A stretch of DNA of 15,722 nucleotides from an uncultured Gammaproteobacteria bacterium (GTDB lineage: Bacteria; Pseudomonadota; Gammaproteobacteria; Magnimaribacterales; D2472), in assembly GCA_913050015.1 (NCBI GenBank), contig CAJXAZ010000019.1, positions 1 through 15,722 of the forward strand, in the 5' to 3' direction. The position numbers were made by a program, and so were the translations under genes. Position 1 is the stretch's first letter. Every line of letters starts with the position of its first letter. Of the stretch, positions 6,780-13,558 are shown in pieces. The notes below the pieces were generated by a model. The model saw only the letters and a program-made list of their open reading frames with translations, did no database searches and was not told the DNA's origin.

Positions 6780-7619
6780 ATGAATGATCTTGAACTAAAA
6801 AACTTTACGATTGGAAACGATGAGCCAATGACCCTGATGGGCGGAGTAAATGTCTTAGAATCTAGAGATCTTGCAATGCAAGTTGCTGAAAAATTTAAAG
6901 AAATTTCTGTAAAACTAGGTATCAATTATATTTTTAAAGGCTCTTTTGATAAGGCTAACAGAAGTTCTATCAACTCATTTAGAGGTCCAGGAATTGAAGA
7001 GGGGTTAAGAATTCTTCAAGAGGTCTCTGATACATTTGATGTTGCTACCATTACAGATATTCATGAACCAGATCAGGCAATGTCTGTGAGCGAAGTGTGT
7101 GAGATTGTTCAGATCCCAGCTTTTTTAGCTCGTCAAACTGATTTAGTTGCAGCAGCAGCTAGCACCGAAGCAATTCTTCAGTTCAAAAAACCACAGTTTT
7201 TATCAGCTCCAGAAATGAAAAATATTATTCAAAAATGTGAATCTGCTGGTAATAACAAAATAACTCTATGCGAGAGGGGCAATTCTTTTGGATACAATAA
7301 TTTAATAGTAGACACATTAAACTTCCAAATATTAAAGAATCTAAATAAACCTGTAATATTTGATGTAACACATTCACTGCAACTTCCCGGAGGTCTTGGC
7401 AATGCTGCTGGAGGAAGAAGAGAATATCTTCTAAGTTTAGCAAAAGCTGGAATTTCACAAGGGATAGCTGGGTTATTTCTAGAAGCTCATCCTGACCCTG
7501 ATAATGCAAAATGCGATGGTCCATGTGCCTTAAGATTAGATATGCTGGAACCTTTCCTTAAACAAATTAAAGATCTTGATATGTTTATAAAGGAACAAGA
7601 CAACTTAGATATTTCTTAG
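6780..7619 (+). CDS. kdsA: 3-deoxy-D-manno-octulosonate 8-phosphate synthase
   Basis: KdsA condenses phosphoenolpyruvate with arabinose 5-phosphate to form Kdo-8-phosphate, the precursor of the inner-core sugar of lipopolysaccharide; its presence implies a Gram-negative outer membrane. The 279 residues (E. coli 284) show GGVNVLESRD, FKGSFDKANRSS, SFRGPGIEEGL, ITDIHEP, IPAFLARQTDL, KKPQFLS, VIFDVTHSLQLPGG and LFLEAHPDPDNAKCDGP. Asn24 in GGVNVLESRD sits where metal-dependent enzymes have cysteine, so this belongs to the metal-independent E. coli-like class. No ribosome site is visible. It is coupled to pyrG by a 2-base gap and to eno by a 5-base gap. Eno makes phosphoenolpyruvate, which is a substrate of KdsA. 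Confidence 0.97.
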   Translation: MNDLELKNFTIGNDEPMTLMGGVNVLESRDLAMQVAEKFKEISVKLGINYIFKGSFDKANRSSINSFRGPGIEEGLRILQEVSDTFDVATITDIHEPDQAMSVSEVCEIVQIPAFLARQTDLVAAAASTEAILQFKKPQFLSAPEMKNIIQKCESAGNNKITLCERGNSFGYNNLIVDTLNFQILKNLNKPVIFDVTHSLQLPGGLGNAAGGRREYLLSLAKAGISQGIAGLFLEAHPDPDNAKCDGPCALRLDMLEPFLKQIKDLDMFIKEQDNLDIS

Positions 7620-7624
7620 TATTA

Positions 7625-8905
7625 ATGACATCGATTAAATCAATAAAAGCTATACAAGTATTAGATTCAAGAGGTCTTCCCACAGTTTCATGTAATATCG
7701 TCCTTGACTCTGGTGCTAATGCTATTGCTATGGTGCCAAGTGGAGCATCAACAGGAACAAAGGAAGCTTTAGAGTTAAGAGATGGGGATAGCTTCTTCAT
7801 GGGTAAAGGGGTTGAGAGGGCTGTAGATAATATTAATAATATTATTTGTCCTATATTGATAGGGCTTGATGCTAGAAATCAAAAACTAATAGATCAAAAA
7901 TTAATCGAGCTTGATGGAACAGATGATAAATCTAACTTAGGAGCAAATGCACTTCTTGCTGTTTCTCTTGCTGTCTCTCATGTTGCTGCTAAAGATAAAA
8001 ATATATCATTGCATAGTCATTTTTCTGATATTTATAGAGATATTACAGGAGATGTTATTTCATCTAATTTGCCCATGCCGATGCTTAATATTTTAAATGG
8101 TGGAGAGCACGCAGATAATAATATAGATATTCAAGAGTTTATGATTATTCCTAAGGGTGCAAGCACTTTTAAGGAAGCCATGAGATGGTCATCTGAAATT
8201 TATTGGAATCTTAAGAGTATTTTAAAAGATAAAAATCTTTCTACTTCCGTTGGAGATGAGGGAGGCTTTGCACCAAACCTCCAATCTAATGAAGAGGCCA
8301 TTCAGCTAATCCTTCAATCTATAGAGGCATCTAATTTAGAGCCTGGTAAGGATGTATTTCTGGCATTAGATTGTGCAGCAAGTGAGTTTTTTGATGGGAC
8401 TAATTATAATTTAGTAGGAGAGGGAAGGTCTCTAGACTCAGATTCGTTTGCATCTTATTTGGAGAACTTAGTAGATAAATATCCAATCATTTCAATAGAA
8501 GATGGAATGGATGAGCATGATTATAATGGATGGAAAGTTCTAACTAATAAACTTGGGTCTAAATGCCAACTGGTTGGCGACGACCTTTTTGTAACTAATA
8601 AAAAGATATTTAAAGAGGGCATAGATAATAATTTGGCAAATGCAATATTAATTAAATTTAATCAGATAGGCTCCATTACTGAAACCATTGAGACCATTCA
8701 TTTAGCTAATTTAAACAACTATAAACCTATTATCTCTCATAGATCTGGAGAAACTGAAGATACCACCATAGCAGACCTGGCTGTAGGTCTTGGAGCTGGT
8801 CAAATTAAAACTGGAGCTCCTTGCCGGTCGGATAGGGTAGCTAAATACAATAGGTTGCTTTGGATAGAAGAGGAGTTTTCAAGCTTAAGTTTATTTAATG
8901 AATAG
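7625..8905 (+). CDS. eno: Enolase (phosphopyruvate hydratase)
   Basis: Enolase interconverts 2-phosphoglycerate and phosphoenolpyruvate in glycolysis. The 426 residues (E. coli 432) keep all main active-site residues: the mobile loop PSGASTG (38-44), acid Glu212 in GDEGGFAPN, magnesium ligands Asp249 (LALDCA), Glu292 (SIEDGMDE) and Asp319 (VGDDLFVTN), base Lys344 (ILIKFNQIGS), His372 in ISHRSGETED and Lys395 in GQIKTGAP. One small oddity: residue 18 is Leu in DSRGLPTV, where Asn is nearly invariant in enolases I know (DSRGNPTV). No Shine-Dalgarno sequence is visible. The final codons overlap ftsB by 8 bases. Confidence 0.98.
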   Translation: MTSIKSIKAIQVLDSRGLPTVSCNIVLDSGANAIAMVPSGASTGTKEALELRDGDSFFMGKGVERAVDNINNIICPILIGLDARNQKLIDQKLIELDGTDDKSNLGANALLAVSLAVSHVAAKDKNISLHSHFSDIYRDITGDVISSNLPMPMLNILNGGEHADNNIDIQEFMIIPKGASTFKEAMRWSSEIYWNLKSILKDKNLSTSVGDEGGFAPNLQSNEEAIQLILQSIEASNLEPGKDVFLALDCAASEFFDGTNYNLVGEGRSLDSDSFASYLENLVDKYPIISIEDGMDEHDYNGWKVLTNKLGSKCQLVGDDLFVTNKKIFKEGIDNNLANAILIKFNQIGSITETIETIHLANLNNYKPIISHRSGETEDTTIADLAVGLGAGQIKTGAPCRSDRVAKYNRLLWIEEEFSSLSLFNE

Positions 8906-9206
8906 ACTATTCTATTTGCTAGCTTCATGCTTGTTATTAATTCTTTTATTACTTCTTAACGGTATTTTTTTTGGTGAAAATAGCTACTCTAAAAAATCAT
9001 CTCTTTTGAATGAAAATAATCTTCAAGTTAAAAAAAATAACTCCTTAAAAGATCAAAATGATATTCTTGAGTTTGAGATTGAAAATGCACAAAATTCTAC
9101 TGAACATGTTGAAAATTTTGCTAGAGAAAAATTAAATTTAACGTATCCTGATGAGGAATTTATCTCTTTTAAAGAAAAGGAACTAGATAAAAAAGATGAA
9201 CAATAA
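8898..9206 (+). CDS. ftsB: Cell division protein FtsB
   Basis: FtsB is a small bitopic divisome protein that forms a coiled coil with FtsL and binds FtsQ. The 102 residues (E. coli 103) begin with one hydrophobic transmembrane segment (about 4-23). A GENSYSKKSSLL junction follows, then a polar helix rich in N, K, E and L (about 30-75) suited to a coiled coil. The conserved tail is NFAREKLNLTYPDEEFI, matching the family's 'eerAR.eL.m..pgE.f'. The position after eno is the same as in other gammaproteobacteria. The start lies within the end of eno (8-base overlap), and the end overlaps ispDF by 11 bases, so all three are translated from one message. Confidence 0.93.
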   Translation: MNRLFYLLASCLLLILLLLLNGIFFGENSYSKKSSLLNENNLQVKKNNSLKDQNDILEFEIENAQNSTEHVENFAREKLNLTYPDEEFISFKEKELDKKDEQ

Positions 9207-10344
9207 GTTACTAGCAGTAATACCAGCTGCAGGAATAGGTGAAAGGTTTGATTCCCTTCTACCAAAGCAATATGCCTCTTTGAACGGAAAATCAGTTATT
9301 GAGCATTCAGTTGAGCCATTTTTAAATTCAAACCTTGTCTCTAAAATTATTATCCCGATCTCTTCTAATGACGAGTATATAAAGAATCAAAGCTTTTACG
9401 GAAGCTCTAAAATTGTTATTGTTGAGGGGGGTAATTCAAGATCAGAATCTGTTCTGAACGCACTAAATCATGAAGAGGCAACTGGGTTTGATTTTGTCAT
9501 CACACATGACGCAGCAAGGCCAAATATAAATGAGCAAGACATAGCAGATATTTATAATGAAATAATAAGCTCAAAAGTAGATTGCTCTATTTTCTCAATA
9601 CCAGTTGTAGATTCTATTAAGAGGATTGGAGAGGGAGGTGATCTCTCAGAAGACAAGACTAATTTTTACTTAGTTCAAACACCCCAAATCTGTAAATATC
9701 CAGAATTAAAACTGTCAATCCAAACTCTCTTCGACAAAAATATAATAGCTCCCGATGAATCATTCGCAATGGAGTCAGAAAATCACACTATCTCAAGAAT
9801 TGATGGCAGATCTTCTAATATTAAAATTACTCATAAAGAAGATTTAGAACTTCTTAGTCAATTTGTAACAAGAACAGGTACGGGTTTTGATCTTCATACC
9901 TACAAAGCTGGAAATGGTATTTTGATTGGAGCATGCATGATTGACTGTGATTATTCTATTGAAGCTCACTCAGATGGTGATGTTTTGTTGCACTCAATTG
10001 CTGATTCAATTTTAGGTGCTTCTGGTCTTGGAGATATTGGCATGTTTTTTTCAGATAAAGATCAGGTTAATAAGGGAATGGATAGTAAGGAGATTATAAA
10101 GTTTTGCCTTACTAAGATTAATGAGCTTGGGCTTGAGATATATAATGTAGACACAACTATTATCTGCGAATCTCCTAAAATTAATCCACATAGAGATAGG
10201 ATTCTAGCCTCTCTATCTGAAATTTTAGAGATACCAATATCAAAAATTGGTTTAAAAGCCACAACCTCAGAAAAGATTGGTATTATAGGAAGAAATCAAG
10301 CCATAGCCGTTCAATCATCGGTAAACCTAAAAGGTATTTTATGA
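9196..10344 (+). CDS. ispDF: Bifunctional IspD/IspF isoprenoid enzyme
   Basis: This one protein carries two steps of the methylerythritol phosphate pathway. Residues 1 to about 222 are IspD (MEP cytidylyltransferase): IPAAGIGERF and LPKQY with Arg17 and Lys24, HDAARP (104-109), FYLVQTPQ (158-164) and Lys210 in NIKITHKEDL. Residues about 226-382 are IspF (MECDP synthase): TGTGFDLHTY with zinc ligands Asp232 and His234, AHSDGDVLLH with His258, then LGDIGMFFSD and LKATTSEKIG. The join is tight, with SQFVTR between the domains. I see no stop or frameshift, so this is a true fusion. IspD and IspF are usually separate in gammaproteobacteria, while fusions are known in alpha- and campylobacterial lineages. 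AAAGGAA (9177-9182) is a distant ribosome site. The stop overlaps surE by 4 bases (ATGA). Confidence 0.96.
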   Translation: MNNKLLAVIPAAGIGERFDSLLPKQYASLNGKSVIEHSVEPFLNSNLVSKIIIPISSNDEYIKNQSFYGSSKIVIVEGGNSRSESVLNALNHEEATGFDFVITHDAARPNINEQDIADIYNEIISSKVDCSIFSIPVVDSIKRIGEGGDLSEDKTNFYLVQTPQICKYPELKLSIQTLFDKNIIAPDESFAMESENHTISRIDGRSSNIKITHKEDLELLSQFVTRTGTGFDLHTYKAGNGILIGACMIDCDYSIEAHSDGDVLLHSIADSILGASGLGDIGMFFSDKDQVNKGMDSKEIIKFCLTKINELGLEIYNVDTTIICESPKINPHRDRILASLSEILEIPISKIGLKATTSEKIGIIGRNQAIAVQSSVNLKGIL

Positions 10345-11087
10345 AAATATTACTCACAAATGATGATGGTTACGATGCTCCTAATATCAAAAATTTATAT
10401 AAACGACTTAGCGAGGAGCATGAAGTATGGTTGGTTGCTCCAGAAAATAATTGCAGTGGCATGAGCGCCGCCATTTCTTTTTTAAAAGAAATTGAAGTTA
10501 GAAAAGTAGATGAAAGAATTTATGCAGTTGATGGGACCCCAGCAGATTGTACTTATCTTGGACTTCTAAGTATCGTAGATTTTGAATTTGATATGGTAGT
10601 TTCAGGAATTAATCATGGAGCTAATATAGGGAGCGATGTTTTATATTCTGGAACTGTTGGAGCGGCTGTTGGTGGAAGAAGTCTTAAATATCCTCCCGTA
10701 GCTTTATCAGTTGCATCATACGATACAAAGAATTCAGATTTTATTGTTAACAAAGCTGCAGAACTTATTAATAAGATTAGCAAGCTCCCGGATACATTTC
10801 TTGGAAAAGTTATTAATATTAACTTTCCAGATCTATCAGAAGAAGAGTGTAAGGGTATTAAGGTTACTAACTTATCTAAAAGAGGTACCCCATCTAGACC
10901 AGTTGAAGTTGAATCTAGTAATGCAAATAAAAAATATAGATACAGTTTGCAAGGAAGCCCAATACCAGATAATTCCATAACAGATGCTGATGCTTTAAGT
11001 GATGGTTATATCTCTATGTCAGTTTTAGACTATAGCTTGGTTAAAAAAGAACATATAAAAGATTTTGAAGCTCATTTAAATGAATAG
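10341..11087 (+). CDS. surE: 5'-nucleotidase SurE
   Basis: SurE is a metal-dependent phosphatase of nucleoside 5'- and 3'-monophosphates, linked to survival in stationary phase. The 248 residues match the family size. The metal site is plain: Asp8 and Asp9 in LLTNDDGYDAPNI, Ser39 in NNCSGMS and Asn91 in VVSGINHGANIG; VDGTPADC and YSGTVGAA are also present. AAAAGG (10329-10334) lies 6 bases before the ATG, one of the better ribosome sites in this operon. In E. coli and Pseudomonas truD precedes surE; here ispDF overlaps it directly. pcm follows with an 8-base overlap, keeping the usual surE-pcm pair. Confidence 0.97.
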   Translation: MKILLTNDDGYDAPNIKNLYKRLSEEHEVWLVAPENNCSGMSAAISFLKEIEVRKVDERIYAVDGTPADCTYLGLLSIVDFEFDMVVSGINHGANIGSDVLYSGTVGAAVGGRSLKYPPVALSVASYDTKNSDFIVNKAAELINKISKLPDTFLGKVININFPDLSEEECKGIKVTNLSKRGTPSRPVEVESSNANKKYRYSLQGSPIPDNSITDADALSDGYISMSVLDYSLVKKEHIKDFEAHLNE

Positions 11088-11763
11088 TTCAGGTTTTACT
11101 TTTCGAAGAGTAAGAGAGGAAATGATAGAAACTCTCCTCGATATGGGCATTAAAGATTTTAGAGTATTGGATGCCATGTCACAAATACCAAGGCATATTT
11201 TTTTAGATGAGGCGTTAAGATCTAGGGCTTATGAAAATAGATCTTTAACTATAGGCTTTAAGCAAACCATTTCTCAGCCTTATATCGTAGCAAAGATGAC
11301 GGAATTGCTTATTTCTCATACAAAATCTAGGGGAAAGATTTTTGATAAAGTTCTTGAATTAGGCTCTGGCTGTGGATATCAATCTGCAGTTCTTTCCTAT
11401 TTTTGCGAACAAGTTCATGCTATTGAGAGAATTAAACCACTTGTTACAAAGTCTAGAGAAAACATGAGTGAATTAAAAATTAATAATGTTCTATTCAAGC
11501 ATGGAGATGGCTTTTTAGACTGGGATCAAGATATAAAATATGATGGAGTTATGTGTGCAGCAGCTCCAAGACAGTATCCTCAGGATTTATTAGATGCGCT
11601 TAATGAAAAATCAAAAATAGTTATCCCTGTAGGAAATGCTAAATTTCAACAACTGCATGTGATAACAAAATTAGCTGAAGGTGAAATTCAAGAAGACCTT
11701 CATGATGAAGTAGCTTTTGTCCCTATGCTTCCAGGAACATCTCTGGACGGTAATGATTCATGA
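11080..11763 (+). CDS. pcm: Protein-L-isoaspartate O-methyltransferase
   Basis: Pcm uses S-adenosylmethionine to methylate isoaspartyl residues in damaged proteins so that they can revert to aspartate. The 227 residues (E. coli 208) show the substrate and active-site segment KQTISQPYIVAKM (61-73), the SAM motif I VLELGSGCGYQSA (91-103), VHAIERI (motif II region) and VMCAAAPRQYPQDLL (in the place of 'i.vtaa...iP..L'). PRHIFL near residue 37 matches the family's 'vpRe.Fvp'. It is coupled to surE by an 8-base overlap and to the next gene by an ATGA overlap. With surE it forms the classic maintenance pair normally placed ahead of nlpD-rpoS. Confidence 0.96.
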   Translation: MNSSGFTFRRVREEMIETLLDMGIKDFRVLDAMSQIPRHIFLDEALRSRAYENRSLTIGFKQTISQPYIVAKMTELLISHTKSRGKIFDKVLELGSGCGYQSAVLSYFCEQVHAIERIKPLVTKSRENMSELKINNVLFKHGDGFLDWDQDIKYDGVMCAAAPRQYPQDLLDALNEKSKIVIPVGNAKFQQLHVITKLAEGEIQEDLHDEVAFVPMLPGTSLDGNDS

Positions 11764-12482
11764 GTGAAAGAGTAAGATTTATATTTGCTGGTTTTTTTGT
11801 TGGAGTTGCAGAACTACTGCCCGGTATTTCTGGTTCTACGGTTGCTCTTGCATTCGGAGTATACGAAAAATTTATAACAGCTTTATCTCAACTTAAAATA
11901 AAAAATTTATCCTTTAATTTAAGTAAGCTCAATAAAATATTTTATTTGGATTTATTATTTCCTTTTATCTTGGCAATGGCTTTAAGTGTCTTGATAGCAT
12001 CTAAATTAATACTTTTTTTGTATACAGAATATACAAGTTCTTTTGAGGTATTTCTTGCTATAACTATGATCTTGATAAGCATTTTTCTCTTAAAAGATTT
12101 AAATTACTCATCTCCAGGTATTTTAATTATCTATCTTGTAATTGGAACGGGTCTTGGATTTTTATTAGAGATGATGCCGGACATTAATCCTGAGCCAGTG
12201 AGTGTTTTAATTGCTATTTTTGGTTTCATTGCCTTTTCATTCTTTCTTATCCCTGGCGTTTCAGGAAGTGCAATCTTGTTATCTCTTGGAGCCTATAAGT
12301 TAGTTATATCATCGATAGCTACTTTAGACTTATCTATTCTTGTTCCCTTTGCCACAGGCTGCATCCTCTCACTTTTAGTAATGCCAAAGCTACTTTTATT
12401 CCTAATGACTAATTATAAAAATAATATTATTAGCCTCTTCTCTGGATTAATTTTCATCTCAGGAGCTTTGCTTCTAATTTAA
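11760..12482 (+). CDS. popT: DUF368 membrane protein, probable polyprenyl-phosphate transporter PopT
   Basis: This is a polytopic membrane protein of 240 residues with about seven to nine hydrophobic segments. Two copies of a PG-[IV]-SGS motif, LLPGISGST (19-27) and IPGVSGSAI (164-172), sit in the two halves, the hallmark of the DUF368 family (Pfam PF04018). Members of this family (PopT) were shown in Vibrio cholerae and Staphylococcus aureus to help return undecaprenyl phosphate across the membrane for reuse in cell wall and surface polymer synthesis. The family match is what I see; the substrate here is inferred from it. The protein is somewhat short (many members have 270-310 residues). 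It is wedged between pcm and nlpD, which are normally adjacent, with overlaps of 4 and 1 bases. Confidence 0.85.
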   Translation: MSERVRFIFAGFFVGVAELLPGISGSTVALAFGVYEKFITALSQLKIKNLSFNLSKLNKIFYLDLLFPFILAMALSVLIASKLILFLYTEYTSSFEVFLAITMILISIFLLKDLNYSSPGILIIYLVIGTGLGFLLEMMPDINPEPVSVLIAIFGFIAFSFFLIPGVSGSAILLSLGAYKLVISSIATLDLSILVPFATGCILSLLVMPKLLLFLMTNYKNNIISLFSGLIFISGALLLI

Positions 12483-13111
12483 TGAGAGCATTAATTTTAG
12501 TAGCTTTTATATTGTCGAGCTGCTCTTCAGATATCAACTTTTCAGGTATTACAAATCTTAATTTTATACCGCTTGAAAGATCGTCTTATAAAGTAAAGAA
12601 AGGGGATACGCTTTGGACAATAGCTATTAAGTCCAATAACGATCCATTGAGAATTGCTAAAAAAAATAACTTAATAAAACCTTACACAATTTATCCTGGA
12701 CAAAATCTGGATCTCAGAAACTTAGATAAAGTAAGGCTAGACAAGCAAATAATTTTCCCTAGCTGGAAACTACCAACTCTCAAATCCATTGATAAAAAAT
12801 ATGAGGGAAGTTATTGGTTAATATTCAATGGCAAGATCGGCGATCCAGTGTTCACATCACTAGGAGGGACGGTTGTGATCTCTGGATCATCACTCCCTGG
12901 TTATGGAAATTTTATTATGATAGATCATGGTAAGGGCTATTTAAGTCTATATGCTCACTGTGATAAATTATTTGTCTCAAAGGGTCAAAAAGTTATTGCC
13001 GGACAGCAAATTGGAACTATCGGCTCTTCAGAAATTAATCGACCAACGCTAAAGTTTCAAATTAGAAAGGGTGGAGCACCTTTAAAGGCAGCTAATTTAA
13101 AGTTCTATTAA
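12482..13111 (+). CDS. nlpD: NlpD-like LysM/M23 lipoprotein, probably an amidase activator
   Basis: This is a lipoprotein of 209 residues. A short signal peptide ends in the lipobox LSSC (Cys14), and Ser15 after it predicts sorting to the outer membrane. A LysM peptidoglycan-binding domain follows (YKVKKGDTLWTIAIKSNN to IYPGQNLDL, about 36-78). A C-terminal M23/LytM domain (about 112-209) includes GNFIMIDHGKGYLSLYAHCDKLFVSKGQKV. Zinc-binding residues are missing: no HxxxD appears before the fold (GKIGDPV in its place) and the HxH motif reads LKFQI. So it should not cut peptidoglycan itself but, like E. coli NlpD, switch on a cell-separation amidase. It is much shorter than E. coli NlpD (379 residues), mostly through a short linker. 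Place and domains both support nlpD. rpoS does not follow. Confidence 0.88.
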   Translation: MRALILVAFILSSCSSDINFSGITNLNFIPLERSSYKVKKGDTLWTIAIKSNNDPLRIAKKNNLIKPYTIYPGQNLDLRNLDKVRLDKQIIFPSWKLPTLKSIDKKYEGSYWLIFNGKIGDPVFTSLGGTVVISGSSLPGYGNFIMIDHGKGYLSLYAHCDKLFVSKGQKVIAGQQIGTIGSSEINRPTLKFQIRKGGAPLKAANLKFY

Positions 13112-13420
13112 TTCTCTTTTATTTTTAATATCTTTATATTTCTCTGCCTCAGGAAGAGGCGACCTTGCCTCGGTAATATTTTCATATACCTCAGAAAGTT
13201 TTGCATTAATTTCAATGAAATCTATCTGATCTGAAGGCAGTTCATCTTCTGAAAAGATTGCATCAATAGGACACTCTGGCTCACACAAAGCACAATCTAT
13301 GCATTCATCAGGATGGATAACTAGAAAATCTGGACCTTCGTAAAAACAATCAACAGGACATACTTCTACACAATCTGTGTATTTACACTTGATACATGAT
13401 TCTGTAACTACGAACGTCAT
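13097..13420 (-). CDS. fdxA: 7Fe ferredoxin (3Fe-4S and 4Fe-4S)
   Basis: This is a small electron carrier of 107 residues, very similar to Azotobacter vinelandii ferredoxin I. Cysteines 9, 17 and 50 correspond to the ligands of the 3Fe-4S cluster, and 21, 40, 43 and 46 to those of the 4Fe-4S cluster; Cys12 and Cys25 match the non-ligand cysteines of the Azotobacter protein. KCKYTDCVEVCPVDCFYEG and IDCALCEPECP are nearly unchanged from it. The redox partner is unknown. The gene runs opposite to its neighbours, divergent from recA and overlapping the nlpD 3' end by 15 bases. No ribosome site is evident before its ATG, and I could not place its promoter in the 13421-13558 spacer. In Pseudomonas, fdxA lies between rpoS and mutS; both are absent here. 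Confidence 0.96.
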   Translation of the reverse strand: MTFVVTESCIKCKYTDCVEVCPVDCFYEGPDFLVIHPDECIDCALCEPECPIDAIFSEDELPSDQIDFIEINAKLSEVYENITEARSPLPEAEKYKDIKNKRELIEL

Positions 13421-13503
13421 TATAAAATATTAATAGTAAAGTAAACTTAATGTGTGACTTTAAGATAAATAAAATAAAAAATATATAAAAATATACTTTG
13501 ATG

Positions 13504-13531
13504 TTGAATATTTTCAATAAAGTATTATACT
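13504..13531 (+). promoter_or_regulatory. recA promoter
   Basis: TTGAAT (13504-13509) and TATACT (13526-13531) with a 16-base spacer match the sigma70 consensus at 4/6 and 5/6. A long A/T tract upstream (about 13465-13497) could act as an UP element. Transcription would start near 13538, inside the LexA operator, giving a leader of about 20 bases. Confidence 0.65.
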
Positions 13532-13547
13532 GTATAAACATACAGTA
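13528..13547 (+). promoter_or_regulatory. LexA operator (SOS box) of recA
   Basis: TACTGTAT-AAAC-ATACAGTA is a symmetric CTG-N10-CAG site with perfect 8-base arms, almost identical to the E. coli consensus (TACTGTATATATATACAGTA). It overlaps the -10 box by four bases and its last base is the first of the Shine-Dalgarno AAGGAG. Bound LexA would cover the start site, so recA should be SOS-induced. This implies a gammaproteobacterial-type LexA elsewhere in the genome. Confidence 0.93.
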
Positions 13548-13552
13548 AGGAG
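13547..13552 (+). promoter_or_regulatory. Strong Shine-Dalgarno site of recA
   Basis: AAGGAG lies 6 bases before the recA ATG at 13559 and fixes that start. It is by far the best ribosome binding site in the window; most other genes here show a weak one or none. Confidence 0.85.
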
Positions 13553-13558
13553 ATTACA

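Noticed and set aside
7829..7843. Palindrome-like AATATTAATAATATT in eno
   Set aside because: A run of Asn/Ile codons in AT-rich DNA; no regulatory context.
10613..10978. Minus-strand open frame of 121 residues inside surE
   Set aside because: Opposite-strand shadow of a well-conserved gene, with no ribosome site or family likeness.
10711..10980. Plus-strand open frame of 89 residues in a second frame inside surE
   Set aside because: It lies wholly inside surE, whose own frame is clearly conserved, and its translation shows no recognisable domain.
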